A DNA stretch of 52,117 bases from Rhodospirillales bacterium. Lineage in GTDB: Bacteria > Pseudomonadota > Alphaproteobacteria > Acetobacterales > Acetobacteraceae. Positions within the stretch are counted from its first letter, which is position 1, and every line of letters starts with the position of its first letter. The stretch is from positions 1-52,117 of the forward strand of contig JANXTF010000059.1 of NCBI GenBank assembly GCA_025352565.1, read 5' to 3'. The notes beneath the pieces were generated by a model. That model was not told the DNA's origin. It did no database searches and worked only from the letters and a program-made list of their open reading frames with translations. The translations under genes and the position numbers were made by a program. Of the stretch, positions 1-6,793 are shown one piece after another.

Positions 1-57
1 GGTCTGGGAGTGTCCGCAGGCGGTGTCATCGACACCTTGACTCATATCGGCCCGTAG
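1..57 (+). CDS. 3' end of an unidentified reading frame, possibly from a mobile element
   Basis: The first frame of the window reads GLGVSAGGVIDTLTHIGP and stops at the TAG at 55-57. The upstream part lies outside the window. The 50 bases that follow end where the DUF2189 gene loses its homology (about position 105-110). The segment could therefore be the end of an inserted element with its last gene reading rightward. I do not recognise the protein and cannot show a terminal inverted repeat, so this is a guess from position only. Confidence 0.2.
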   Translation, partial: GLGVSAGGVIDTLTHIGP

Positions 58-61
58 CCGG

Positions 62-646
62 TCAATGTCTTTCAAGTGACCTGCCTGGGCAGTTACAAAT
101 CGCGAAAAGTCCGCCCGCAAGGTTACCCCAGAAAATCAGGAGCCATCCCGACCGCGAGCCGCCGACTTGGCTGACGAGATCCGCGATCGAGGAAGGGGCG
201 GTGGCACCCATGGTCGAGACGTAAATCATTTCCGCGACCGCAAGCCATGCGAAGAAAATCACGAACAGCACGAACCCAAGGAGCGCGATCGAGAAAATGG
301 ACGGTGATCGGAGAACGCCGAAGGCGTCCAGCCAGGAAACCGACAGGCCCTGCTCACGGCGCTTGCTCAGCTCATACAGGCCGACAGCCAGGACGGGGCC
401 TACCAGGGCGAACCCGCTGGCCAACGGAAACAGCAGCGGCAGCAGGTCGTAGTTGGCCGCTGCCCTCCCTGCCACAAGTCCGATGATCGGATAGAGAATG
501 CAAAGGAACACCAGCTGCGTCGGGGTCGCGAGAAAATCCCTCGCGCCACTGATCAGGGCATCCCGGAGATCCGCAACCCCTATGTGGCGCACACTGATCC
601 GGTCGTGCTGCCGAACCGGGCTGATAGTCGCTTCGTTGCTCGCCAT
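62..646 (-). pseudogene. DUF2189 family integral membrane protein, C-terminally truncated
   Basis: This is a multi-pass inner-membrane protein of the DUF2189 family, whose function is unknown. The start at 646 has a perfect AGGAGG seven bases upstream; the open frame extends to 688 but the upstream ATG there lacks such a site. Four hydrophobic segments are visible, including a helix rich in F, L, V and I at residues 106-125. Homology runs to WGNLAGGLFA near residue 180, then the frame enters unrelated sequence (ICNCPGRSLERH) and stops. Family members usually continue with about 70 more residues carrying further membrane helices, so the C-terminal third is missing. The simplest reading is an insertion or deletion breakpoint near position 105-110. 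Family assignment is confident; loss of function is inferred. Confidence 0.7.
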
Positions 647-799
647 CGTTATACCTCCTATCGGACCAACCAGGAGCAGCGGTCTCATTGGGCATCGGCA
701 AATGACACTGGAAATGACGAAATACGCGTTCGACGGCTGTCAGGCGGCGGGTGTCCCGAACCGAATTTGGTGCGGATGGTCCGGTCGCCGCTAACAGTT

Positions 800-819
800 T
801 GGGCCCTCACGCGGGCCCA
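800..819 (-). terminator. GC-rich hairpin downstream of the anti-sigma-like gene
   Basis: A perfect 7-bp stem (TGGGCCC / GGGCCCA) with a 6-base loop lies 110 bases past the stop codon of the leftward gene ending at 930. It sits upstream of the next leftward gene. There is no following T-tract, so it may be a weak terminator or an mRNA-stabilising hairpin. Confidence 0.35.
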
Positions 820-844
820 TCGGTACATGGCCAGATCGGGGCGG

Positions 845-876
845 AACAGAACGCGGTTGAAACAGAACGCGGTTGA
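845..876. repeat. 16-bp perfect tandem duplication
   Basis: The sequence aacagaacgcggttga occurs twice in direct succession (845-860 and 861-876). It lies in the 283-base non-coding stretch between the leftward genes ending at 930 and starting at 646. The stretch otherwise holds only the hairpin at 800-819 and no convincing gene. The repeat could be replication slippage or two copies of a binding site upstream of the DUF2189 gene. Confidence 0.8.
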
Positions 877-929
877 ACAAATCGTGCCACAGCATGCGCA
901 CATGCCAGCCACCATGCCAAGTCCAGGTT

Positions 930-1724
930 TCACGGCGGGGCAACCTGGCGGGGGCTCAGAGATTCGACTTGAGCTGCTCGCCACTGCCCGACAAATTCGC
1001 TGAGTTCCCCCGTCGCCAGGTCCGACACGCCCCAGAACACCATGTCGTCCTGGGTCCAGCGGAGATAGTTGTAACCAATGCGTTCTCCGCTGCCGGGCTG
1101 CGCATCGATATGGCTCGAACTCGGCCAGACATAGAGATCGATGACGTGCTGTCCACGCCCGTATGCGAGCACCGCAACGGGTCGTCCAACCAGGTAGTCC
1201 AACCGCCCGCCCGCGAGCGGAAAGCCGCCGGCCGCCAGGTCTATGACCGGTGGTGCAAAATCCAGCTTGCCGGCAAACCAGGGTTTCACGGTGTGCTGAT
1301 CGGTCGAAACGACGTCCATGAGATGGCCGGGTTGCAGCGCGCGGATATGGCTGGCGACGACGCTGTCCGCCACATCGCTGCCACGCGGCAAAACGAACAC
1401 CAGAGCCAGTCCGGCAGCGATGGCGAAGCTCGCGCCAAAGGGCAACCAGCGACGCCGCGCGGCAGCCCGGAGCGGCCGCACGGACATGGGAGTGGAGGCT
1501 GCGATCGCTGCGACGATCGCCCGACGCAAGTGCGGGGGTGCCGTGCTATACGGCAACTCGGTGCGTAGCCGGACTGACAGATTGCCCATCCTCACCTGCC
1601 TGGCGGCACAATTCGCGCAATGCGCCACGTGCGCGGCTTCCATAGCCACCGAACCAACGTCCAGCTCGCCGTCGAGATCCGCCTGCAACAACAATACCAT
1701 ATCGGCGCAACCGGTATTCGTCAT
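930..1724 (-). CDS. Zinc-finger anti-sigma-factor-like membrane protein
   Basis: The 264-aa protein begins with a putative zinc-finger anti-sigma domain. It has the H-x3-C-x2-C pattern at H32, C36 and C39 (HVAHCANC), preceded by an acidic helix typical of this fold. A single membrane helix follows at about residues 93-113, then a periplasmic domain of about 150 residues. Such proteins normally hold an ECF sigma factor inactive at the membrane. I chose the start at 1724 because GGGGAG lies upstream and the zinc-finger domain begins just after it. The start overlaps the stop of a 32-aa ORF (ATGA). No sigma-factor gene adjoins it, which is unusual because the pair is normally cotranscribed. It could therefore act on a distant sigma factor or have a different role. 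Confidence 0.8.
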   Translation of the reverse strand: MTNTGCADMVLLLQADLDGELDVGSVAMEAAHVAHCANCAARQVRMGNLSVRLRTELPYSTAPPHLRRAIVAAIAASTPMSVRPLRAAARRRWLPFGASFAIAAGLALVFVLPRGSDVADSVVASHIRALQPGHLMDVVSTDQHTVKPWFAGKLDFAPPVIDLAAGGFPLAGGRLDYLVGRPVAVLAYGRGQHVIDLYVWPSSSHIDAQPGSGERIGYNYLRWTQDDMVFWGVSDLATGELSEFVGQWRAAQVESLSPRQVAPP

Positions 1725-1819
1725 CGCGTACTCCCCGCGGCCAGAAGCCGCAACAGCGTTCGGCGCGCGCGCCACTGTCCCGACATGACGAGATCGACGC
1801 ATGGCACGCGGCGGAACAT
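1721..1819 (-). CDS. Possible 32-aa coupled small protein
   Basis: A short frame beginning MFRRVPCVDLVM fills exactly the gap between the cytochrome b561 stop and the anti-sigma-like start. Its ATG at 1819 lies one base after the cytochrome stop and has GGAGG six bases upstream. Its TGA overlaps the next ATG. Third codon positions are mostly G or C. The C-terminal half is basic (four Arg within RARRTLLRLL). It may be a real small protein, or simply a translational bridge that couples anti-sigma synthesis to the cytochrome. No homology is recognised. Confidence 0.4.
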   Translation of the reverse strand: MFRRVPCVDLVMSGQWRARRTLLRLLAAGSTR

Positions 1820-1820
1820 G

Positions 1821-2426
1821 TCATGCCTCCGCCACATCTTTCTGCCCGGACTGGCGGCGAAATCTCGGCAGCATGCCGCGCAGAACGTCGTCGCGACGGA
1901 CAAATTGATGGTAGAGTGCGGCACTTGCATGCATGGCGATGAGGGCCAGGAGCAAGACCGCCGCGGTCCCGTGCAAGGCGAAGAGCTGCTTGGACAGCAC
2001 GCGGTTCGTCGCCATAAACAACGGCAGCACGAATACGCCGAAGACGTCGATACGATCGCCATGAGCCTGGCTTGCGAGCAGCCCCAGAATGGGCTGCAGA
2101 AACAACAAGAGGTACAGCACGATCACGACAACCCTCGCGGCGACGCGTTGCATCAAAGGCACATCGGCCGGCAGCGGCGGCACCCGCGTGACCTGTCTCA
2201 GACCAAGCCGGAACAGGGTCAACACCATGACCGTCAGCCCAAACGAACGATGCATCATGATCAGCCACGCCGCTTCGTCGCGCGATCCCGCACCATCGAT
2301 GGACCATGCCAGCGTGTAGAGGCTGATGAGCAACGACAGCGTGGTCCAGTGGATCGCCCGCATGGCACCGCCATAGCCCCGAGGCGGGATCAACGACGCC
2401 TCCGCTTGAGGAGCAACCGAACTCAT
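1821..2426 (-). CDS. Cytochrome b561 family membrane protein
   Basis: This 201-aa protein has four predicted membrane helices. It also has the histidines expected of a diheme b-type cytochrome of the b561 (CybB) family: one in AIHW near residue 26, one in MMHRSFG, one in LFALHG, and more in IAMHASAALYH. The family moves electrons between the quinone pool and periplasmic acceptors, for example in superoxide or reductase chemistry. The start at 2426 has GGTGG upstream and its ATG overlaps the stop of the upstream 58-aa gene, indicating translational coupling. The ORF can be read back to 2531, but the extra N-terminus is Ala/Arg/Pro-rich and antisense to nothing conserved. The electron partner is not evident. 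Confidence 0.88.
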   Translation of the reverse strand: MSSVAPQAEASLIPPRGYGGAMRAIHWTTLSLLISLYTLAWSIDGAGSRDEAAWLIMMHRSFGLTVMVLTLFRLGLRQVTRVPPLPADVPLMQRVAARVVVIVLYLLLFLQPILGLLASQAHGDRIDVFGVFVLPLFMATNRVLSKQLFALHGTAAVLLLALIAMHASAALYHQFVRRDDVLRGMLPRFRRQSGQKDVAEA

Positions 2427-2599
2427 TTTACCACCAGCGTGATATGCAGGTGGGGACGCCCGGCAGACCGGCGCGCGGCACGCCTCCGCTGGCGGTCCGG
2501 AGTACGCCGGGTGCCGCGCCCGAGCATGCATTCGAGGAACCCGTGGCCTTCCGCGCCGGCGGCAACTTCGGTCTCGTCGGTCTGCTTCGTCGAACCCAT
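2423..2599 (-). CDS. 58-aa hypothetical protein coupled to cytochrome b561
   Basis: This short gene starts at ATG 2599 with AGGGGA six bases upstream. Its TGA overlaps the ATG of the cytochrome b561 gene, and nearly every third codon position is G or C, so coding is likely despite its size. The protein starts MGSTKQTDETEVAAG. It has an acidic N-terminal third, a single Cys, then a very basic stretch (RGTRRTPDRQRRRAARR) and ends HLHITLVVK. There is no signal peptide or membrane helix. I do not recognise a family. As first gene of the leftward operon it may be regulatory or nucleic-acid binding, but that is speculation from charge alone. Confidence 0.6.
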   Translation of the reverse strand: MGSTKQTDETEVAAGAEGHGFLECMLGRGTRRTPDRQRRRAARRSAGRPHLHITLVVK

Positions 2600-2731
2600 G
2601 GCGATCCCCTTTTTGCCTCTCTGACGTCCGCTATGACCGAGCGGTGGGGAGTTTTATTCAAAAGGACCATGCGTTTTCGGTCGTGCGCGGGGTCGGGCGC
2701 AGGATGGAGTGCTATTCGGCGGTCTCGCATA

Positions 2732-2755
2732 GGAACGGGAATAAATCGCGCTGTC
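2732..2755 (+). promoter_or_regulatory. Candidate ECF-sigma promoter ahead of the repeat protein
   Basis: GGAAC at 2732-2736 is separated by 16 bases from GTC at 2753-2755. This is the usual spacing of extracytoplasmic-function sigma promoters, about 80 bases upstream of the start at 2837. It lies in the 237-base divergent intergenic region (2600-2836) beside the anti-sigma operon and upstream of an HtrA gene, a common ECF target. The -10 half is minimal, so confidence is low. Confidence 0.3.
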
Positions 2756-2836
2756 GCGTGGTCTTGTCCTTGCTGGCACGAAAACAATCCAGCCTCTCCG
2801 CAACCTGTTGCGGACCGTTCGCAAGGAGTTCCGAAG

Positions 2837-3175
2837 ATGAACAAGATAATGAGCATGGCCGCGATCGGCTTGGCTGTGAGCTTGTCGGCCAATGTGGGCG
2901 CACGGGCCGCGGCACCCACGCCAGACGCCTGTGCGACCAGGGCGCCTGTGTCGGGCGAGGCCAACCAGATCGGCGCGCGCAACGTGCAGGGCGAGGCCAA
3001 TCAGATCGGCGCGCGCAACGTGGAGGGCGAGGCCAACCAATTCGGTGCCCGCAACGTGGCCGGCGAGGCGAACAAACTCAGTTCGGCGAACCGGACCGGG
3101 GGAGAGGACAACCCGGTATACCCAACGAAAACGATGCAGCTCGCCGCAAACACCGATTCTTGCGCGCAGCGCTAG
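2837..3175 (+). CDS. Exported small protein with 12-residue QxGxxN repeats
   Basis: The start at 2837 has AAGGAG nine bases upstream; the open frame continues back to 2444 but without a good start. The 112-aa product begins with a signal peptide (about residues 1-25, ending ANVGARAAA). Three near-identical 12-residue units GEANQ(I/F)GARNV(Q/E/A) follow at about residues 40-75, with a degraded fourth unit GEANKLSSANRT. Two cysteines flank the region, one before the repeats and one near the C-terminus. Spacing of Gln, Gly and Asn recalls curlin repeats (QxGxxN), but the period is 12 rather than about 22 residues. The htrA-like gene follows 70 bases downstream. Function is unknown; a cell-surface or periplasmic beta-rich role is a hypothesis. 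Confidence 0.8.
   Translation: MNKIMSMAAIGLAVSLSANVGARAAAPTPDACATRAPVSGEANQIGARNVQGEANQIGARNVEGEANQFGARNVAGEANKLSSANRTGGEDNPVYPTKTMQLAANTDSCAQR
2954..3076 (+). repeat. 36-bp in-frame coding repeat, three full copies plus a partial
   Basis: Units start at 2954, 2990 and 3026, with a diverged partial copy from 3062. Each begins ggcgaggccaa or a close variant and encodes GEANQxGARNVx. Copies 1 and 2 differ at only two bases, while copies 3 and 4 are progressively more diverged, so the first duplication looks recent. Confidence 0.9.
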
Positions 3176-3245
3176 CAGGACAGAGACGACCGCGCACGTA
3201 TATTGGTGCCGCGGTCGCCTCCGTCCCATTACGGAGTGATGATAC

Positions 3246-4649
3246 ATGCAACGGTTCACAGTTCGCCTGTTCCTGCTCGCGGCGGCACTCGCGAGCGGCA
3301 ATCTTCAAGCCCGCGCTGCTGGCCCCCCGAGCGCCGCGGAACTCGTCGCACAGGTTCTGCCGGCCGTAGTCAGCATCTCCAGCCTGCGTGGACCGCGCCC
3401 GGCGACCGGCACAGCCGCGACCCGCGCGCCGACAGGGGGCAGCGCCGCCGACACGGCGGCCGGATCACGCCCGCAACGCGGCACCCGCATTCTTGGGTCC
3501 GGCTTTATCATCGATCCGGCCGGCATCATCGTCACCAATAAGCATGTGATCGAGGGGACAACGGACATTCTGGTGACGCTCCAGGACAACACGCTGCTCC
3601 GGGCAACGCTACTCGCGAAGGCGGACCAGACGGACATCGCGCTCCTCAAGGTTACAGCTGGCTCACCGCTCCCCAGCATTCGATTTGGCAACAGCGATGC
3701 AGTGCGCGTGGCCGATCAGGTGCTCGCGATCGGCAATCCGCTCAGCCTGGGCGGATCGGTAACCCAGGGTATCGTTAGCGCCCTCAACCGAGACATTCGC
3801 GACACGCCGTTCGACGATTTCATCCAGACCGATGCCGCCATCAATCACGGCAACTCCGGTGGCCCCTTGTTCAATATGCACGGCGAGGTGATCGGCATGA
3901 ACACGGCCATCTTCTCGCCGGAGGCGAATAGCGGGTCGATCGGCCTGGGCTTCGCGATCCCGTCCAACGACGTCAAATTGGTCGCCGACGGGCTGCGAAA
4001 CCCAGGGCGGATACGGCCGGGAACTCTGGACTTCCGTATCCAGCAGGTCACGCCGGAGATCGCGGACGCGTTGAACATGCCGAAAGCCGAGGGCGTTATC
4101 GTCGGAGGCACCACCGACGGAGGGGGTGCCAGCAAGTGTGGCATCGTGGCCGGCGACATCATTCTGCGATACGGCACCATGGAGGTGAAGGACGTGCGAA
4201 TGCTCGCGCGCGCCATCGCCCGCACAGCGCCCGGAACGGTCGTCAAACTGTTGATCTACCGAAATGAGGAGCCGACCGTGATCGCGGCGACGGTGCAGGA
4301 ACTCCCGCAACTGGCATCGCCACCGGCCGCTGCGGTTCCGCCACTGGCTGTTGGGCCCGCCGAACCCGGCTGGGATCTGGCGCCGCTCAACGACACCGTG
4401 CGCCAAACGCTCGGGATCGGCCGCGCTGTCCCCGGTGTCGTCGTGACCAGGGTCGCGCCAGACGGGGCGGCGGCGGAAGCGGGGCTGAATGCCGGCGATG
4501 TCGTCGTCCAGATCCAGCAGGAGAAAGTCGCCGGACCTGACGATGTCGTTCGGCTGGTGGCCGCGGCCCGGCAGCAGCAGCGCCGCTACGTCGTGGTGCT
4601 CGTGCATAACCTCGAAGGGTTACGCTGGCTCGCCATGAGTCTGGGTTAG
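3246..4649 (+). CDS. HtrA/Deg-family periplasmic serine protease
   Basis: This is a 467-aa exported trypsin-fold protease for periplasmic protein quality control. A signal peptide occupies residues 1-25 (ending ARAAG), followed by a low-complexity Thr/Ala/Gly linker at about 50-80. The catalytic triad is complete: H100 (TNKHVI), D130 (TDIALL) and S204 (GNSGGPL). Two PDZ domains follow, at about 270-350 and 375-465, giving the DegP/DegQ/MucD layout. The ATG at 3246 has GGAG ten bases upstream. It follows the repeat-protein gene by 70 bases in the same direction, so joint expression is plausible. Its 3' end overlaps the convergent M20 gene by 30 bases. Family and activity are confident; which Deg paralogue it represents is not. 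Confidence 0.95.
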   Translation: MQRFTVRLFLLAAALASGNLQARAAGPPSAAELVAQVLPAVVSISSLRGPRPATGTAATRAPTGGSAADTAAGSRPQRGTRILGSGFIIDPAGIIVTNKHVIEGTTDILVTLQDNTLLRATLLAKADQTDIALLKVTAGSPLPSIRFGNSDAVRVADQVLAIGNPLSLGGSVTQGIVSALNRDIRDTPFDDFIQTDAAINHGNSGGPLFNMHGEVIGMNTAIFSPEANSGSIGLGFAIPSNDVKLVADGLRNPGRIRPGTLDFRIQQVTPEIADALNMPKAEGVIVGGTTDGGGASKCGIVAGDIILRYGTMEVKDVRMLARAIARTAPGTVVKLLIYRNEEPTVIAATVQELPQLASPPAAAVPPLAVGPAEPGWDLAPLNDTVRQTLGIGRAVPGVVVTRVAPDGAAAEAGLNAGDVVVQIQQEKVAGPDDVVRLVAAARQQQRRYVVVLVHNLEGLRWLAMSLG

Positions 4650-5954
4650 ATCCTCCACGCCGCACCATCCGACAATGATCGCGGCGGCGACTTTCACCGA
4701 CCGGATATAGTCATCGAGATCGATCCATTCGTCCCGACGCCCATTCTGGGTCAGGTCGCCGCCGAGCGGACCCAGTCCGATTGCCGGGATATTCGACTGG
4801 ACCATGGGATGGCGGATATCGCTGCCGGTGTGCATCGCGTTCGCTGAAGGCGGCTCGCCGGTCAGGGCAAGGATCGCGGCGGCGGCGACGGCATACAGCA
4901 GATGCCCCGCCGCCAGTTCCGCGCCGGTCACACCCGACAGCCAGGTGATTTGCGGCGGATGCCGCGACAGCCACGGGTCGGCGGCGGCCGCCTCATGCAG
5001 CGCCGCCTCGATCTGCGCCTGCACCTCGTCCAGCGTCTCGGGAGGCGGGAACGCCAGCGCGCCGCCGAGTATGCAGACCGGGTCGATCCGGGACAGCCGC
5101 GCCGGATCGCCGCACGCGATATGGGACAACATCAGGTTGGTCGACCGGCCCACACGCGCATCTAACGCCGGGTGGTGGATGGTGGCGTCCCGCCTTGCAT
5201 CCAGCGCACGCAGCGCCTGGTGCAGCAGGAACGCCTTTTCGATCGGGTTCACCGCCTGATGGGCAAACGCGGTTTGCAACGGCTCGCTCGTCGGTGGCGC
5301 GGCTCCCGTGACCGTGATCTGGAACTCGACCTGGCCGGAGGCGAAAGACTTGATCTCGCGCATCCCCATGCCGGATTCGGCCGGGTGCATGTAAACCGCC
5401 GCGTCGGCCACCACGCCGCCATGCAGCAGGGCACAGACGCCACGCGCGTGGCGCTTGCTGGGCGTGCTGGCCAGAGTCACGTCGCCGCGTGGCCGCAACC
5501 CCGCCGCGACCACCACGTCGAGCGCCTCGACCATGGCCGCCACGCCCGCGAGGTCGTCGGCGATGCCCCAGCCGTACATGCGGCCGTCCTCGATCACGCC
5601 CGCGAAGGGGTCGCGTCGCCAGCCATGCGGCGGCACGAAGGCCTCCCCGTCGGGATGGGCGAAGAAGATCAGGCTGCGCCCGCCGCCCGCTCCGGTCAGG
5701 CGCGCCACGATCGCGGTGCGGGGTGCCGCGTCCATCGCCGCCGGGTCAGCGAATTCATGGCGCATCGGCACCTCGCCCGGCGCATAGCGCACCGTCTCGA
5801 CCGCGCAGCCGCTCGCCGCCGCGCGCGCGGCAACACGGGCCTGCACTGCCGCCTCGCCCAGTCGCCCGGCCTGGACCAGGTCTTGCAGAAACCCGGTTGC
5901 CGCCGCGCGCCGGGCGTCCACTTCCGCGGCAATCCGGGCGATCATGTCCGCCAT
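4620..5954 (-). CDS. M20-family metallohydrolase with atypical active site
   Basis: The 444-aa protein has the two-domain layout of M20 peptidases and deacylases (ArgE/DapE/ACY1). The first metal motif is FFAHPDGE (H100, D102), the bridging Asp is in ADDLAG (D133), and the last His is H382 in TGSDIRHP. Where most members carry a Glu-Glu pair (the catalytic base and a ligand), this protein has ASTPSKRHARG (162-172). The next ligand region reads MHPAES rather than the usual EPT. It may bind metal differently or use another base. The start at 5954 has GAGGAG upstream; the open frame reaches 6077 without support. It is the last gene of an operon with an amino-acid permease and an aspartate-dehydrogenase-like gene, which suggests hydrolysis of an N-acyl amino acid or small peptide. 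Substrate is unknown. Confidence 0.82.
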   Translation of the reverse strand: MADMIARIAAEVDARRAAATGFLQDLVQAGRLGEAAVQARVAARAAASGCAVETVRYAPGEVPMRHEFADPAAMDAAPRTAIVARLTGAGGGRSLIFFAHPDGEAFVPPHGWRRDPFAGVIEDGRMYGWGIADDLAGVAAMVEALDVVVAAGLRPRGDVTLASTPSKRHARGVCALLHGGVVADAAVYMHPAESGMGMREIKSFASGQVEFQITVTGAAPPTSEPLQTAFAHQAVNPIEKAFLLHQALRALDARRDATIHHPALDARVGRSTNLMLSHIACGDPARLSRIDPVCILGGALAFPPPETLDEVQAQIEAALHEAAAADPWLSRHPPQITWLSGVTGAELAAGHLLYAVAAAAILALTGEPPSANAMHTGSDIRHPMVQSNIPAIGLGPLGGDLTQNGRRDEWIDLDDYIRSVKVAAAIIVGWCGVEDLTQTHGEPA

Positions 5955-5973
5955 GGCTATTCTCCTCGCCGGA

Positions 5974-6786
5974 TCATATCGCCATGCGCGCGGCCCGGCG
6001 ACGCAGCACCTGCATGACGCTGAACGCCGTATGGTCCACCGGGTCGGCGCCGGCGGGCGCGTCGCGCGGGGCCACACGCAGCAGGATCGCCCCGGCCTCG
6101 GCCTCCGCCTCGACCTCGAAAGCGGCCTGCCTTAGCGACGGGTCCGCGATGAGCTCCGCCTCCGTCCCATCGAGGCCGAGCCCTGCCAGCGCCACGCCCA
6201 CGCACACATTCAGGTGTCTGGGGAACGCCTGCGCCGCCTCGCGGACCGTGCCACGGAAGAACACGGCCGGGGCCGTCATGCGGGCAAGGTCGAGCAGCGC
6301 CTCGGCTGGCGTGCCAGACCAGCGGAACGCGGGGTAGGCCGCACGGAACACCACGCGGGTCAGCACGTTCTCACGCGCCGTGGCGAGGAAATCCAGCGCG
6401 GCCATCGCGCCTGCTGCCAGCTCGATCCGGCCGGGACCGGCCAGAGCCGCCGCACGCAGCCTCGCCTCCACCGCCCTGTCCGCGAGCACTGCGAGCGAGA
6501 GCGGCACAAGGTCGATCCCGGCGGCCAGCAGCGCGGGGCCAAAAGCCGCCAGCGCGGCGCCCGAAGCAGCCTCGACCGCGATGCGCGGGCGGGCTGCGAT
6601 GAAGTCCTCAACCCGGGTGCAGACCGCCACCTCGTCCGTTGCATCCGCACGCAGGACTGCCTGGGCCTCTGCCTCCTGCCCCACCCGGACCAGCACCGCC
6701 AGCAGGCGCGGCGCGTCCGGGCCACGCAGCCGGGCCGCCACCCGCTTGCCGATACAGCCGAAGCCGATGATCCCGTATGTCGTCAT
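5974..6786 (-). CDS. Aspartate dehydrogenase-like NAD(P)-dependent oxidoreductase
   Basis: This 270-aa protein belongs to the L-aspartate dehydrogenase (DUF108, NadX-type) family. It has an N-terminal Rossmann fold with GFGCIG (G8, G10, G13) and an AGAMAALDFL segment. The C-terminal catalytic signature is FPRHLNVCVGVALAGLGLD, typical of the family. Known members interconvert aspartate or similar amino acids and iminosuccinate or keto acids using NAD(P). No nadA or nadC adjoins it. The gene sits seven bases after the amino-acid ABC permease and 19 bases before the M20 gene, so a catabolic role on the imported compound is more likely than NAD synthesis. Substrate assignment is inference. Confidence 0.85.
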   Translation of the reverse strand: MTTYGIIGFGCIGKRVAARLRGPDAPRLLAVLVRVGQEAEAQAVLRADATDEVAVCTRVEDFIAARPRIAVEAASGAALAAFGPALLAAGIDLVPLSLAVLADRAVEARLRAAALAGPGRIELAAGAMAALDFLATARENVLTRVVFRAAYPAFRWSGTPAEALLDLARMTAPAVFFRGTVREAAQAFPRHLNVCVGVALAGLGLDGTEAELIADPSLRQAAFEVEAEAEAGAILLRVAPRDAPAGADPVDHTAFSVMQVLRRRAARMAI

Positions 6787-6793
6787 CCGGGGC

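Noticed and set aside
8-16. Match of gagtgtccg between the left edge and the IS end at 51976
   Set aside because: Nine bases is short, and in the orientation seen it does not form a terminal inverted repeat with the right-edge element.
2444-2836. N-terminal extension of the repeat protein
   Set aside because: The frame is open, but a signal peptide and AAGGAG site mark ATG 2837, and the upstream part overlaps the leftward 58-aa gene.
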